64,000 bases of DNA from NCBI RefSeq assembly GCF_963378075.1, contig NZ_OY726394.1:3410001-3474000 (forward strand), read 5' to 3'. A program made the translations under genes and the position numbers. How positions within the stretch are numbered: the stretch's first letter is position 1; every line of letters starts with the position of its first letter. This document shows, in pieces, positions 1-8,233 of this stretch. Source of the DNA: Mycolicibacter sp. MU0083 (GTDB lineage Bacteria; Actinomycetota; Actinomycetes; Mycobacteriales; Mycobacteriaceae). The notes beneath the pieces are model-generated. The model ran no database searches, was not told the origin of the DNA, and saw nothing but the letters and a program-made list of their open reading frames with translations.

Positions 1-558
1 CTGGAACCGCGCGGCGGGTACGTCAACGATCCGGCCTGGATCGTGTTCGACGCCGAACACCTGCGCCGGTACGGATTCCTGGGCATCGAACCCGGCGGCA
101 CCGGCCCGGAATGGTTCTGCGAATCCCCGGATCTGGCCACCCTGGCCGCCAAGACCGGCATCGACGAGCACGGCCTGGCCCAGACCGTGGCGGCCTGGAA
201 CCGGGGAGTGGCGGACGGATCCGATCCCGAGTTCGGCCGGGGCTCGAGCGCCTACGACGGATATTGGGGCGACGATACGGCCACCACCGTCGCCGGCCGC
301 ACCCTGGGACCGATCGACGCCGCGCCGTTCTACGCCGTACCGCTGTCCGTCGGAGCGATGGGCACCAAGGGCGGGCCGCGCACCGACTCCGACGGCCGCG
401 TCCTGCACGTCACCGGGCGGCCCATCCCCGGACTGTTCGCCGCGGGCAATGCCATGGCGGGAGTGACCGGACGGGCCTACGGTGGAGCGGGCGGCACCAT
501 CGGCCCGGCCATGGTCTTCGGCTTCCGGGCCGGGCGAGCGGCCGCCGCCGACGCGTGA
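1..558 (+). CDS. FAD-binding dehydrogenase, KstD/fumarate-reductase-like (5' truncated by window)
   Basis: The reading frame is open from the first base, so only the C-terminal 185 residues are visible. They match the C-terminal part of the FAD_binding_2 family, which contains 3-ketosteroid delta-1-dehydrogenases and fumarate-reductase-type flavoproteins. The visible signatures are GLFAAGNAMAGV followed by a glycine-rich GGAGGTIGPAMVFGFRAG stretch near the end, which in this family closes around the FAD. PLSVGAMGTKGG is the usual strand before the final cap segment. Enzymes of this family dehydrogenate cyclic ketones or reduce enones. The substrate cannot be told from this part. The next gene is 127 bases away on the same strand. 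Confidence 0.8.
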   Translation: MEPRGGYVNDPAWIVFDAEHLRRYGFLGIEPGGTGPEWFCESPDLATLAAKTGIDEHGLAQTVAAWNRGVADGSDPEFGRGSSAYDGYWGDDTATTVAGRTLGPIDAAPFYAVPLSVGAMGTKGGPRTDSDGRVLHVTGRPIPGLFAAGNAMAGVTGRAYGGAGGTIGPAMVFGFRAGRAAAADA

Positions 559-622
559 GGGCGGTGGGCCCGACGGGCGATTCGTTCTCCCGCCACCCAC
601 CGGGCGGAAATGCTATTCTTCC

Positions 623-638
623 CTGCAAAGAATTGCAG
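623..638. promoter_or_regulatory. small inverted repeat upstream of MmpS-like gene
   Basis: CTGCAA and TTGCAG form a perfect six-base inverted repeat around AGAA in the 127-base gap before the gene starting at 686. A second overlapping pair, ATTCTT (615-620) and AAGAAT (628-633), uses the same bases. It could be an operator or a small hairpin. Nothing else supports a function. Confidence 0.3.
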
Positions 639-685
639 TCTTTGGCGGGGCGGCCGGCCCGACGGCCGTAACAGTGGAGGAGCCC

Positions 686-1117
686 GTGACAGGCAGGAAG
701 ATCGCCGCGTCATCCCTGGCCGTGGGCTTGTGCTGGGCCGGCGCACTCACCGCGGCCGGACCGGCCGGCGCCGACGAGGCCGCGCCGCACCGGGTGCGCT
801 ACTCGGTCAGTTCCACCGAGACCGCCCAGGCGAACATCTACTACCGCGAAGTGCAGCCGCCCAACTTCGGCGAGTACAGCCACAACCCGTATGAATACAG
901 TCCCAAAGCGGACGTCATAATCGGGCCGAACCAGCCCTGGATCTTCGAGACCACCCTGGCCAACCCCGACGACTGGGCGATGGTGGTGGTGTCGCTGCCG
1001 GCGATGCATCCCGCGCCGGCCGCCCCCGGGTTCGTGTGCGAACTGCGTGTCGACGACGTCGTGGTCGCCACCGATGCCGGGACCAAGGGAGCGCTCTGTT
1101 CGCTCCGCACCTGGTGA
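686..1117 (+). CDS. MmpS-like secreted protein
   Basis: A 143-residue protein starting at GTG 686 behind the ribosome site GGAGG. An in-frame upstream extension to 482 overlaps the preceding gene and lacks a ribosome site. Residues 1-32 look like a signal peptide (basic TGRKI, a hydrophobic stretch, then AGPAGADEA). The mature part has the layout of the MmpS domain: VRYSVSSTETAQANIYY near the start, then a pair of cysteines framing an ELRVDDVVV strand and an ending CSLRTW. MmpS proteins are periplasmic partners of MmpL transporters and are normally membrane-anchored. No mmpL lies in the window. The relationship is judged from pattern only. Confidence 0.6.
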   Translation: MTGRKIAASSLAVGLCWAGALTAAGPAGADEAAPHRVRYSVSSTETAQANIYYREVQPPNFGEYSHNPYEYSPKADVIIGPNQPWIFETTLANPDDWAMVVVSLPAMHPAPAAPGFVCELRVDDVVVATDAGTKGALCSLRTW

Positions 1118-1214
1118 GAGGCCCTGGTGCTACCGTTTCAGGACGGTCTTCCGCAGATGCGTGAGCTGGTGGGGAGCCGCGTTGCAGCGGTGCCGATAAC
1201 GGACAGGAGGCCGT

Positions 1215-1940
1215 ATGCCGTCGCGTGACCCGGCAACGCCCGGAGGCAGACACGCCGCACGGGAAGCTCTGACGGAGGCCGAGGCCAAAGCCGCCGAAGC
1301 CGCCGCGGAGGTGGCCCGGGCCCGCGAACAGCTGCTCAAATCCGAGCTGGAGGCCGACCCCACCGAGGAGGCCACCGGCACCGCGGACACCGAGATCGTC
1401 ACCGCGGGCGGCGACCCGACACCGGCCGTCGCGAACCGCTTCGGCGGTCGCACCCCGAGGCTGTTGTTGTTGGCGGCGGCGGTTCTTGCGGTACTCACCA
1501 TCGGCGGGCTCATCACCGTCGATGTGCTGATCCTCAACCACCATCGCGGCGTCGCCCAGCGCCAGCACCAGACCGCCGAGTATGCCGCGGCCGCCCGGCA
1601 GGGGGTGGTGACGCTGATGTCGCTGAACTACGAGACCGTCGACGCCGACGTCCAGGCGATCATCGACAACTCGACCGGCGAGTTCAGGAAGGACTTCGAG
1701 TCCCACGCCGCCGACTTCGCCAAGGTCGCCCGCGAATCGAAGACCGTCACCACGGTCGACGCCACCTACGCCGGAGTGGAATCGATGACCGACACCGAGG
1801 CGGTGGTACTGGTCGCGGCCAGCACCAAGGTCACCAACACCGCCGGCGCGAAAGAGGAGCCCCGAAACTGGCGGCTGACCGTGCACCTGGCCCGCGAAGG
1901 CGGCCAGGTCAAGATGTCGAAGGTGGACTTCGCCGCATGA
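1215..1940 (+). CDS. Mce-associated membrane protein
   Basis: A 241-residue protein with an ATG start behind GGACAGGAGG. Residues 12-50 are rich in Ala, Glu and Lys and look like a coiled coil. One membrane helix follows at about 83-105 (LLLLAAAVLAVLTIGGLI). An extracytoplasmic domain of about 130 residues then ends in KVDFAA. This is the architecture of the Mce-associated (Mam/Mas) proteins found beside mycobacterial mce operons, which stabilise Mce complexes. It overlaps the next gene by four bases (ATGA), so the two are probably translated together. The mce genes here are on the opposite strand and converge on this pair. Confidence 0.85.
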   Translation: MPSRDPATPGGRHAAREALTEAEAKAAEAAAEVARAREQLLKSELEADPTEEATGTADTEIVTAGGDPTPAVANRFGGRTPRLLLLAAAVLAVLTIGGLITVDVLILNHHRGVAQRQHQTAEYAAAARQGVVTLMSLNYETVDADVQAIIDNSTGEFRKDFESHAADFAKVARESKTVTTVDATYAGVESMTDTEAVVLVAASTKVTNTAGAKEEPRNWRLTVHLAREGGQVKMSKVDFAA

Positions 1941-2596
1941 GCACCGACGACGAGAACGACGTGACGGCCGAGATCACCGAGACCACCGGGACCGTCGACG
2001 CCGTCCCCGGCACCGAACCGGCCCCCGACCCGGCTACCGACACCGAACCGGATGCTGCCGGTTCGGGTCCCGAGACCCCGGAAACCGGTGCTGCCACCGC
2101 CCCCACCGTCTCAACGGCCCGCTGGGTTGCGGCCGCACTCGCCGGACTGCTGGTGGCGGCGCTGGGCCTGACCGCCTGGCTGTACTTCGGTGTGCTGCGC
2201 GCCGACCAGCAACTCGGCGCCGAAGCCGAGCAGGCCGTGCTGGCCGCCGCCGCCGACGGCGCGGTCGCGGTGCTGACCTACTCGCCGCAGACGCTCGAGA
2301 AGGACTTCAACGCCGCGAAGACCCACCTGACCGGCGACTTCCTCTCCTACTACACCGATTTCACCGAGAAGGTGGTGACGCCGGCGGCCAAGGAGAAAGA
2401 AGTGCAGACGATAGCGGCGGTGGTGCGCAAGGGCATCATCTCGATGCGCCCGCACTCCGCCGAGGTGCTGATCTTCTTGAATCAGACCACCATCAGCAAG
2501 ACCGTTCCGGACGGCTCCTACTCGATGAGCAGCGTCAAGGTCGGCCTGCAGAAGCAGGACGGCCGGTGGCTGATCTCCTCCTTCGACCCGGTCTAG
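1937..2596 (+). CDS. Mce-associated membrane protein, second copy
   Basis: A 219-residue paralogue-like partner of the preceding gene, overlapping it by four bases. The first 55 residues are acidic, rich in Thr, Pro and Glu and probably disordered in the cytoplasm. A membrane helix lies at about 62-85 (WVAAALAGLLVAALGLTAWLY). The outer domain ends with KQDGRWLISSFDPV, the W-x-I-x-x-F/L-x-x-V ending typical of this family. Tandem pairs of such proteins usually close mce loci. Here the pair is encoded on the + strand and ends 22 bases from the - strand mce transcript. Confidence 0.85.
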   Translation: MSTDDENDVTAEITETTGTVDAVPGTEPAPDPATDTEPDAAGSGPETPETGAATAPTVSTARWVAAALAGLLVAALGLTAWLYFGVLRADQQLGAEAEQAVLAAAADGAVAVLTYSPQTLEKDFNAAKTHLTGDFLSYYTDFTEKVVTPAAKEKEVQTIAAVVRKGIISMRPHSAEVLIFLNQTTISKTVPDGSYSMSSVKVGLQKQDGRWLISSFDPV

Positions 2597-2618
2597 TCGC
2601 GCGGTACCGGCCGCGGAA

Positions 2619-3077
2619 CTACAGCCGCACCAAGGCGAACGTCCAGGTGTTCACTCCGGGCGGGCCGTTGAAACAGCCCACCTCGAAGTGCGACTCCATC
2701 ACGCCGGTCAGCGTGTTCGCGTCCCAGGTGAAGGTGTCCCGGGTCGGGAGATAACCACCCAGCGGGCAGTGCAGACCGTCGGGGTAGTCCGAGGTGAACG
2801 AGTACTTGCCGTCCACCAGCCTGGCGGTGCCACCGTAGTACCCCCGACCGAAGAAGTGCGGTCGGTCGATCGCACTCACGTGGACGCAGCCTTTGGGCAG
2901 CGTGTCGAACTTGCCCATCTCCTCGCACGGGTAGGCGGCCCACACCCAGCTGGCGTCGTTCCAACGATCGCTCAGTACGTCGTAGTTGCCGTAAGCCATG
3001 TCCGCGGCCGCGGTCGGCGCCGCGACGGTGGCGATGGTCAGCGCGCCCACTGCGGCCCCGACAGCCGTCCGCATCAT
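2619..3077 (-). CDS. secreted protein of unknown function, mce-linked
   Basis: A 152-residue protein. The ATG at 3077 was chosen because AAAGGGAG lies seven bases upstream. A further 27 codons of open frame lack a ribosome site and run into the preceding gene. Residues 1-27 are a signal peptide (MMRTAVGAAVGALTIATVAA, Ala-rich cleavage region). The mature protein has six cysteines, enough for disulphides, and aromatic-rich segments such as NDASWVWAAYPCEE. It resembles the small secreted proteins often found by mce operons. I do not recognise a named domain. It is probably the last gene of the mce transcript. Confidence 0.65.
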   Translation of the reverse strand: MMRTAVGAAVGALTIATVAAPTAAADMAYGNYDVLSDRWNDASWVWAAYPCEEMGKFDTLPKGCVHVSAIDRPHFFGRGYYGGTARLVDGKYSFTSDYPDGLHCPLGGYLPTRDTFTWDANTLTGVMESHFEVGCFNGPPGVNTWTFALVRL

Positions 3078-3114
3078 TGCCGAACTCCCTTTACTTCTCA
3101 GCACAGTCGATCCA

Positions 3115-3537
3115 CTACAGGTCCCCGCGGCGCCACCGCGCCTCCCCGTCGGCGACACAGGTCAGAAACAGGCCGTCGGGCGCCTGGGCCACCTCGCCGA
3201 CGTACTCGTCGCATTTGCTGTTCTCCTCCTTGACGCCGTGCATCTCCGGGGAGCGGAACCAGCGCGGTTCGTAGCGGCGCGGCGACCCGCAGAACACCAA
3301 CCGGCCCGGCAGCGTGGAGGCACCGGCCACCGCGGACCCGAACACGAAGTAGGTGGTGTTGGTGCACGGCGCGCCCAGCACGACGTTCGGTGCGATCCCC
3401 GGAGTGCACGCCGGGACGTCGCACATCGGCACGTACGGTTCGGCCACCGACGGCGCCGCCGGGGCCACCGCCAGCACCGCTCCGGTGGCCAGCGCCGCGG
3501 CGGCGAGCATCCTCACCGGGTGAGCCTTCTGCATCAT
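3115..3537 (-). CDS. secreted protein of unknown function, mce-linked
   Basis: About 140 residues with a signal peptide (MMQKAHPVRMLAAAALATGA then an Ala/Val stretch to PSVAEP). The mature part is Cys-rich (CDVPACTPGI, CTNTTYF, FCGSPRRY, SKCDEY, LTCVADG), suggesting disulphide bonds outside the cell. The start is uncertain. A GGGGGAG ribosome site abuts two consecutive ATGs at 3537 and 3534, and GTG 3546 lies upstream of it. The frame follows the previous gene by a few bases, so it is surely co-transcribed with the mce genes. I know no function for it. Confidence 0.6.
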   Translation of the reverse strand: MMQKAHPVRMLAAAALATGAVLAVAPAAPSVAEPYVPMCDVPACTPGIAPNVVLGAPCTNTTYFVFGSAVAGASTLPGRLVFCGSPRRYEPRWFRSPEMHGVKEENSKCDEYVGEVAQAPDGLFLTCVADGEARWRRGDL

Positions 3538-3548
3538 CTCCCCCACGT

Positions 3549-4055
3549 CTAGAGCCGCTCGACCCGCATCGGCATCTGGATCACCGTGGGCATGTTGCGA
3601 CCGCAGGCCCCCGAGACACCGATCGTCCGGTCGTAGCCGACCAGCAGATCGATGTTGCGTTTGTCGTACTGGCCGTTGGCGTCACTGCCCTGGAACTGGT
3701 AGCGCTGCCGGCCCGACGAAGTGGTGCCGTCCGGGCAGGTCTGCCAGTTCTCGTGGAAACGGTCGACGATCCAGCGCGAGGTACGGAACTCCAGCGGCGC
3801 GGTCCAGCCCTGGTCACTGCTGACCTGGCCGGTGCACATGTGGGCGTTCTCGCAGCTGGAACTGAACGTCCACACCGACGTGACCGTCACCTCGTCCATG
3901 TAGACCTCGTTGGTCTTGGCCCACTGCCCGTTCGAGGTGACCCGGTAGGCGCCGTTGAGTTCGAAACCCAACGCGGCCTGCGCGGGGAGTACCGGAGTCG
4001 ACCCCACCACGAGGCCGAAAGCCGTTGCGGCCACGGCCAGCTGAAGTGCACGCAC
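3549..4055 (-). CDS. secreted protein of unknown function directly after mceF
   Basis: About 168 residues with a signal peptide ending near ALA/GF (LQLAVAATAFGLVVGSTPVL). The mature domain has WTFSSSCENAHMCTGQVSSD and later WQTCPDGTTSSGRQRYQF, with paired cysteines. This pattern recurs in mycobacterial secreted proteins of unknown function. GTG 4055 is preferred because AAGGAGG stands eight bases upstream. ATG 4061 would be only two bases from it. It begins 21 bases after the mceF stop, so it belongs to the same operon. Confidence 0.65.
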   Translation of the reverse strand: MRALQLAVAATAFGLVVGSTPVLPAQAALGFELNGAYRVTSNGQWAKTNEVYMDEVTVTSVWTFSSSCENAHMCTGQVSSDQGWTAPLEFRTSRWIVDRFHENWQTCPDGTTSSGRQRYQFQGSDANGQYDKRNIDLLVGYDRTIGVSGACGRNMPTVIQMPMRVERL

Positions 4056-4076
4056 GATCATCTCCTCCTTCGCGAC

Positions 4077-5621
4077 TCAGAACGGCATCAGATCGGTCCA
4101 CGACTTCGGCGCGGAATCGGGGGCCAGGTTCGCCTGCTGCTCGTAGCGCCCGTCGGGAGTCATGTACTTGCCGGTGTTCGGGTCATAGGGCAGCACCGCC
4201 ACCGACGGCGCCTGCGCGGGTCCCGGGTCGTGGTCGGCGAAGGCCGGCGGCGGCCCCGGTACCTCCGGCCGTGGCAGATCCGGCGGTGTCCCCGACGGAG
4301 TGGCCCACGGCGGCAGCGGGGTGCCACCGACCGGGGCGAAGATCCGCTCCCGATAGTCGGCCCGGTCATCGATCGGGATGCCCTGCTTGAGCAGGTTGGG
4401 GTCGATCGGTCCCGGACCGGTGAGGTGCGGGCGCATCGCGATCGGGACGAAGCCCTTCGGGTCGTCGCAGAGTTCCACCGTCGGCGCGCGCTTGCCCGGA
4501 TGTTCGATACAGGGGAAGTTGCGGGCACCGCGGACCGAGATCGGCGAATCCTGCGGCAGCTTGCAGTACAGGCCCTCCGGGGTGTCGATGGTGGTGGTGT
4601 CGGCCGGTGACCGCCACGACGACGCCGGCAGGAATCCCACCGTGCACGGGTTGGGATCGCCGAAGGTGAGGGTGAAGTCACCCTGCGGCAGGCCGGTCGC
4701 GTTGTTCTTCGGCAGACCGAAGGACTGCTGGGCGGCGATGTATCCGGGCAGCAACACCATCAACTGTTCCAGTGAGGGGTTGTAGACCATCAGCACCTGT
4801 CCGAGCGTGACCAGGTTCGCCAGCAGGATCGGCAGGGTGGGCTTGAGATCTTTCATCAGCCCGGACACCTCGTCGGCGAAGCCGGGACCGCGCTGCAGGA
4901 TGGTCCGCAGCTGGGGGTCGTTGACGGCGACCTGCTCGGTGATCCCGGCGACGCTGCGCGCCCAGGTGCGGATCGCATCGGTGCTCTGGTTCTGGGAATC
5001 CAGCAGCGGCGCACCGTCGTCGACCAGTTTGCGGATCTTGTCCGAGACCCGGTTGGCGTCGCCGCTGATGGTCGTCGCCGAATCCAGTAGCGACTGGAAG
5101 TCGTAGCCGGCGCCGTCGAACGCCAGGAAGGTCTCGTCGAGCAGGCCGCTGAGCTTCTCCTTCGGGATGCTGTCGACCAGCTTGCTCACCTGGTCGAGCA
5201 TCGGACCGACCTGTTGGGGGACCTCGGTGTCGGATGCCGCGATCACCGAACCGTTGTGCAGGTAGGGCCCGCCGTCGCTGCGCGGCAGCAGGTCCACGTA
5301 CTGCTCGCCGACCGCGGAGACGCTGCGCACCGCGGCCACCAGGTCGGCCGGGATCTTCGGCGACCGGTCCAGCGACAAGGTGGCCCGCACACCGTGGTCG
5401 GTCAGCGCGACATCGGTGACGGTGCCGATCTGCACCCCGTTGTAGGTGACGTTGGAGAAACGGTAGAGCCCCCCGGTCTCGGGCAGATCGAGCTTGACCG
5501 TGACCCGACCGATGCCCAGCATGGTCGGCACCTGCATGTAGCCGAAGAGCATGGCCCCGACGCCGATCACCGATGCCACCAGGAACAGGATCAGCTGGAT
5601 CCGCACAAAGCGTGTCAGCAT
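4077..5621 (-). CDS. mceF: MceF-type Mce family protein
   Basis: A 514-residue protein, last of the six Mce proteins. A single N-terminal membrane helix (RIQLILFLVASVIGVGAMLF) is followed by the MCE/MlaD domain (about 38-120: TVKLDLPETGGLYRFSNVTY, GVQIGTV, LDRSPKIPADL). A long helical region follows (about 130-310), then a Pro-rich C-terminal tail of over 100 residues. Mce proteins assemble into a hexameric periplasmic tube that carries hydrophobic substrates across the envelope. The start is ATG behind GGGAGGGGG. The mceE stop codon abuts this start. Confidence 0.92.
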   Translation of the reverse strand: MLTRFVRIQLILFLVASVIGVGAMLFGYMQVPTMLGIGRVTVKLDLPETGGLYRFSNVTYNGVQIGTVTDVALTDHGVRATLSLDRSPKIPADLVAAVRSVSAVGEQYVDLLPRSDGGPYLHNGSVIAASDTEVPQQVGPMLDQVSKLVDSIPKEKLSGLLDETFLAFDGAGYDFQSLLDSATTISGDANRVSDKIRKLVDDGAPLLDSQNQSTDAIRTWARSVAGITEQVAVNDPQLRTILQRGPGFADEVSGLMKDLKPTLPILLANLVTLGQVLMVYNPSLEQLMVLLPGYIAAQQSFGLPKNNATGLPQGDFTLTFGDPNPCTVGFLPASSWRSPADTTTIDTPEGLYCKLPQDSPISVRGARNFPCIEHPGKRAPTVELCDDPKGFVPIAMRPHLTGPGPIDPNLLKQGIPIDDRADYRERIFAPVGGTPLPPWATPSGTPPDLPRPEVPGPPPAFADHDPGPAQAPSVAVLPYDPNTGKYMTPDGRYEQQANLAPDSAPKSWTDLMPF

Positions 5622-6785
5622 TTAGCGGCCCCCTCCCGAACCGAGCGCATCCGACGGCAATCCGTCGTGGGTCGCCTGCAGGATCGGCTCCTGCAGTGGA
5701 TCGTAGGAATAGTTCAGGTACCACGGATCACCGGGCGCGGGAACAAGTTTCGCATCCTCGTCGCCCCACTGGGTGCCGGCGAACAGGGCGCGCTTGAGGC
5801 GCGGTTTGGTGAGGTCGAAGACCGCGAACAGGTTCAGGAAGTCGCCCCGCACGGCGCGCTCGATGGCGTTGGGGCCGTAGGGGAACGCCGACGCATAGGC
5901 CACCGCGGCGTTGAGTTCCGGGCCGATGTCGGCCAGCGAACGCAGCGCCGGTTCGATGTGGATGAGATCGGAGACCAGGTGGTTGCCGGCGTCGTTGACC
6001 AGTCCGGCCGACAGATCGCTGAACTGGCCGAGTTTGGTCATCGCGGTGATGAAGGTCGGCCGCTCTTTGATCAGCACATCGATGGCGGGCGGGATCTTGT
6101 TCAGCGCGCGGTTGATGGTCTCGCGTTCGCCGGCGAAGGTGCTGGCCGTCCGGTTCATCTCCGAGATGGCTTCGACGATGTTGTTGCGCTGCCGGTCCAG
6201 CGCGGCGGTGAAGCGGTCCAATCGGGCGATCAGGTCACGGATGTCGGCTTCCCGGCCGGCCATCGACGCGCTGAAGTTGTGGATGACATCACCGATCTGG
6301 CCGAGCCCGCCGCCGTTGACCAGGACCGCCAGCGACGACAGGGTCTGCTCGGTGGACGGGTAGGTCGAGGAATCGGCCAGCGGGATGGTGGCCCCGGCGG
6401 CCATCCGCCCGGTCGGCGACTGGCCGATGGGTGGGTTGAGTGCCAGGTGCATGGAGCCGAGCAGGCTGGTCTGGCCGACCGTCGCCACCGCATTGGCCGG
6501 TACCTCGACCCCCTCGTTGACGGTGATGTCGACGTTGGCGTGCCAGTCGGTGACCGTCATCTTGCCGACGCTGCCGATCACCACGTCGGCCAGCATCACC
6601 GGCGAATTGGATTCCAGGGTGCCCACATTGGCCAGTTCGACGCGGAAGTGCTGCGCCCCGGCGCCGTGGCCCTGCGCACCCGGCAGCGGAATCGAGTTCA
6701 AGCCGCCGAACGCGCAACCGGTCGTGGTGGCGGCGACCAGCGCGGCGACCGCGACTCCTCTGCGCAGCGAACGAACACCGATCAT
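5622..6785 (-). CDS. mceE: MceE-type lipoprotein
   Basis: A 387-residue protein with a lipoprotein signal peptide. MIGVRSLRR is followed by a hydrophobic stretch and TTGC, so Cys24 is the likely lipidation site, as expected for the MceE (LprK/LprN) position. The MCE domain follows (FRVELANVGTLESNSPVMLA, DVVIGSVGKM). The start at 6785 overlaps the mceD stop by four bases. A much longer open frame upstream of 6785 reads antisense-like low-complexity sequence inside mceD and was excluded. It acts in the cell envelope with the other Mce subunits. Confidence 0.92.
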   Translation of the reverse strand: MIGVRSLRRGVAVAALVAATTTGCAFGGLNSIPLPGAQGHGAGAQHFRVELANVGTLESNSPVMLADVVIGSVGKMTVTDWHANVDITVNEGVEVPANAVATVGQTSLLGSMHLALNPPIGQSPTGRMAAGATIPLADSSTYPSTEQTLSSLAVLVNGGGLGQIGDVIHNFSASMAGREADIRDLIARLDRFTAALDRQRNNIVEAISEMNRTASTFAGERETINRALNKIPPAIDVLIKERPTFITAMTKLGQFSDLSAGLVNDAGNHLVSDLIHIEPALRSLADIGPELNAAVAYASAFPYGPNAIERAVRGDFLNLFAVFDLTKPRLKRALFAGTQWGDEDAKLVPAPGDPWYLNYSYDPLQEPILQATHDGLPSDALGSGGGR

Positions 6786-8233
6786 GGGGTGGGTCCCCCT
6801 TCTGCGGGCAGCGGTCCGGGCGGCGGCGGTCCGGGCGGCGGCGGGCCGCCCGGCAGCAGCATCCCGTCGAAGGTCGTCGGGCTCGGCAGCGGGGCTCCGG
6901 GGATCAGCGGCGGTGTCGCGGCGGCGGGCAGACCGTCGGGTGCATACGAACCGCGCGGCTGCAACGGATCGGTCCATCCCGGCGGGGGCGGGACATCGCC
7001 GTGCAGGCCGGTGTAGGCCGAGATCGACGGTTCCTGCTCCGGCAGGTTGGCCGGGTGTTCGGCGTGCGGCATCAGCGCCGGATCGGTGTAGATGAGTTTG
7101 TCCGGGCTGGCCGCCTTGGTCAGGTACGGAGAGATCGGCAGCGGCATCCCGTTGAAGTTCAGCTGCCGCATGGCCGGCCCGAAGTACGCCTCGCACAGCT
7201 TGCCGGTCTCGGTCGACGTGACGTTGCCGATCCCGCCGGTCATGGTGCAGATCGCCTGGACCGGGTTGCTGAAGTTGGCGAACGCGAACGAGCCCACCGG
7301 GGTACCGCTGGTCACGTTGTACATGTTCAGCGTGTTGGCGATCGCGTTCGGGGTGATGTGCAAGATGTTGCGGATCGAGTCCTTGGCCTCGGCCAGGGTC
7401 TGGCTGACGTTGGCCACCCCCTGCACCGCCTTGGCCGTCTCGGCGCGGGTGCCCGCCACGAAGTCGCGCACCGTGTCGATCGCGCCGGCGAAGTCGACGA
7501 GCGCGGCATCGAGGTTGTTCCGGCTGTCGTTGATGACGCTGGTCAGCGTCGCGAGCCGGGACTCGAACACCACGATCTGCTGGTCACTGTCACGCAGCGC
7601 CGTCACGAAGGTCTGCAGGCCCGAGATGATGTCGACGATGTTGCCGCTGCCCTCGGCGAAGATCCGGGCCACCCCGGACAGCTGGGCCAGCGTCTCCCGC
7701 AGTTTGGCGCCGTTGCCGTCCATCGCGTTGGCCGCGCTGTCGATGAAACGCGCGGCGGAGGTGCCCGACACTCCGCTGCGCGGGCCGAGTTCGGCGGCGA
7801 GCCGGTTGAGCTGGGTCTTGACCTCGTCCCACTCCACCGGAATCGCGGTGTGCTCGCGCGGGATCACCGCCCCGTCCTTCATCGTCGGCCCGTCGCCGCG
7901 GTGATAGGCCGGCGTCAACTGGACGAACCGGGCCGCGACCAGGTTGGGCGCGACGATGACGGCCTTGGCCTCGGCCGGGATCGGGACCTTGCGGTCCACC
8001 CGCATGCTGATCTTGGCCTGGGTGCCCTGCGGCTCGATGCGGTCGATGGTGCCGACCTTCACCCCCGAGACCCGGACCTCGTCACCGGGGTAGATCGCGG
8101 TCGCCGTCGCGAAGTATGCGGTGATCCGGGTCGGCTTCAACACGGTGTGCCGGACCAGGATGCCCGCACCGGCGAGCAGGAGCACCGCGGCCAGTGCGGC
8201 CGCGGCGATCTGCAGTGGTTTTGCAGTCTTCAT
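6782..8233 (-). CDS. mceD: MceD-type Mce family protein
   Basis: A 483-residue protein. The N-terminal helix (LQIAAAALAAVLLLAGAGIL) is followed by the MCE domain (TRITAYFATATAIYPGDEVR, VSGVKVGTIDRIE, RKVPIPAEAKAVIVAPNLVA). A helical mid-region follows, then a very Pro/Gly-rich C-terminus (repeated GPPPPGP near the end) typical of some MceC/MceD proteins. It overlaps both mceC and mceE by four bases, so the three are translationally coupled. Confidence 0.92.
   Translation of the reverse strand: MKTAKPLQIAAAALAAVLLLAGAGILVRHTVLKPTRITAYFATATAIYPGDEVRVSGVKVGTIDRIEPQGTQAKISMRVDRKVPIPAEAKAVIVAPNLVAARFVQLTPAYHRGDGPTMKDGAVIPREHTAIPVEWDEVKTQLNRLAAELGPRSGVSGTSAARFIDSAANAMDGNGAKLRETLAQLSGVARIFAEGSGNIVDIISGLQTFVTALRDSDQQIVVFESRLATLTSVINDSRNNLDAALVDFAGAIDTVRDFVAGTRAETAKAVQGVANVSQTLAEAKDSIRNILHITPNAIANTLNMYNVTSGTPVGSFAFANFSNPVQAICTMTGGIGNVTSTETGKLCEAYFGPAMRQLNFNGMPLPISPYLTKAASPDKLIYTDPALMPHAEHPANLPEQEPSISAYTGLHGDVPPPPGWTDPLQPRGSYAPDGLPAAATPPLIPGAPLPSPTTFDGMLLPGGPPPPGPPPPGPLPAEGGPTP

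Noticed and set aside
5214..7016. A 600-codon open frame on the + strand
   Set aside because: It is antisense to mceF, mceE and the end of mceD, which carry the MCE domain and lipobox. No protein-like domain in the translation.
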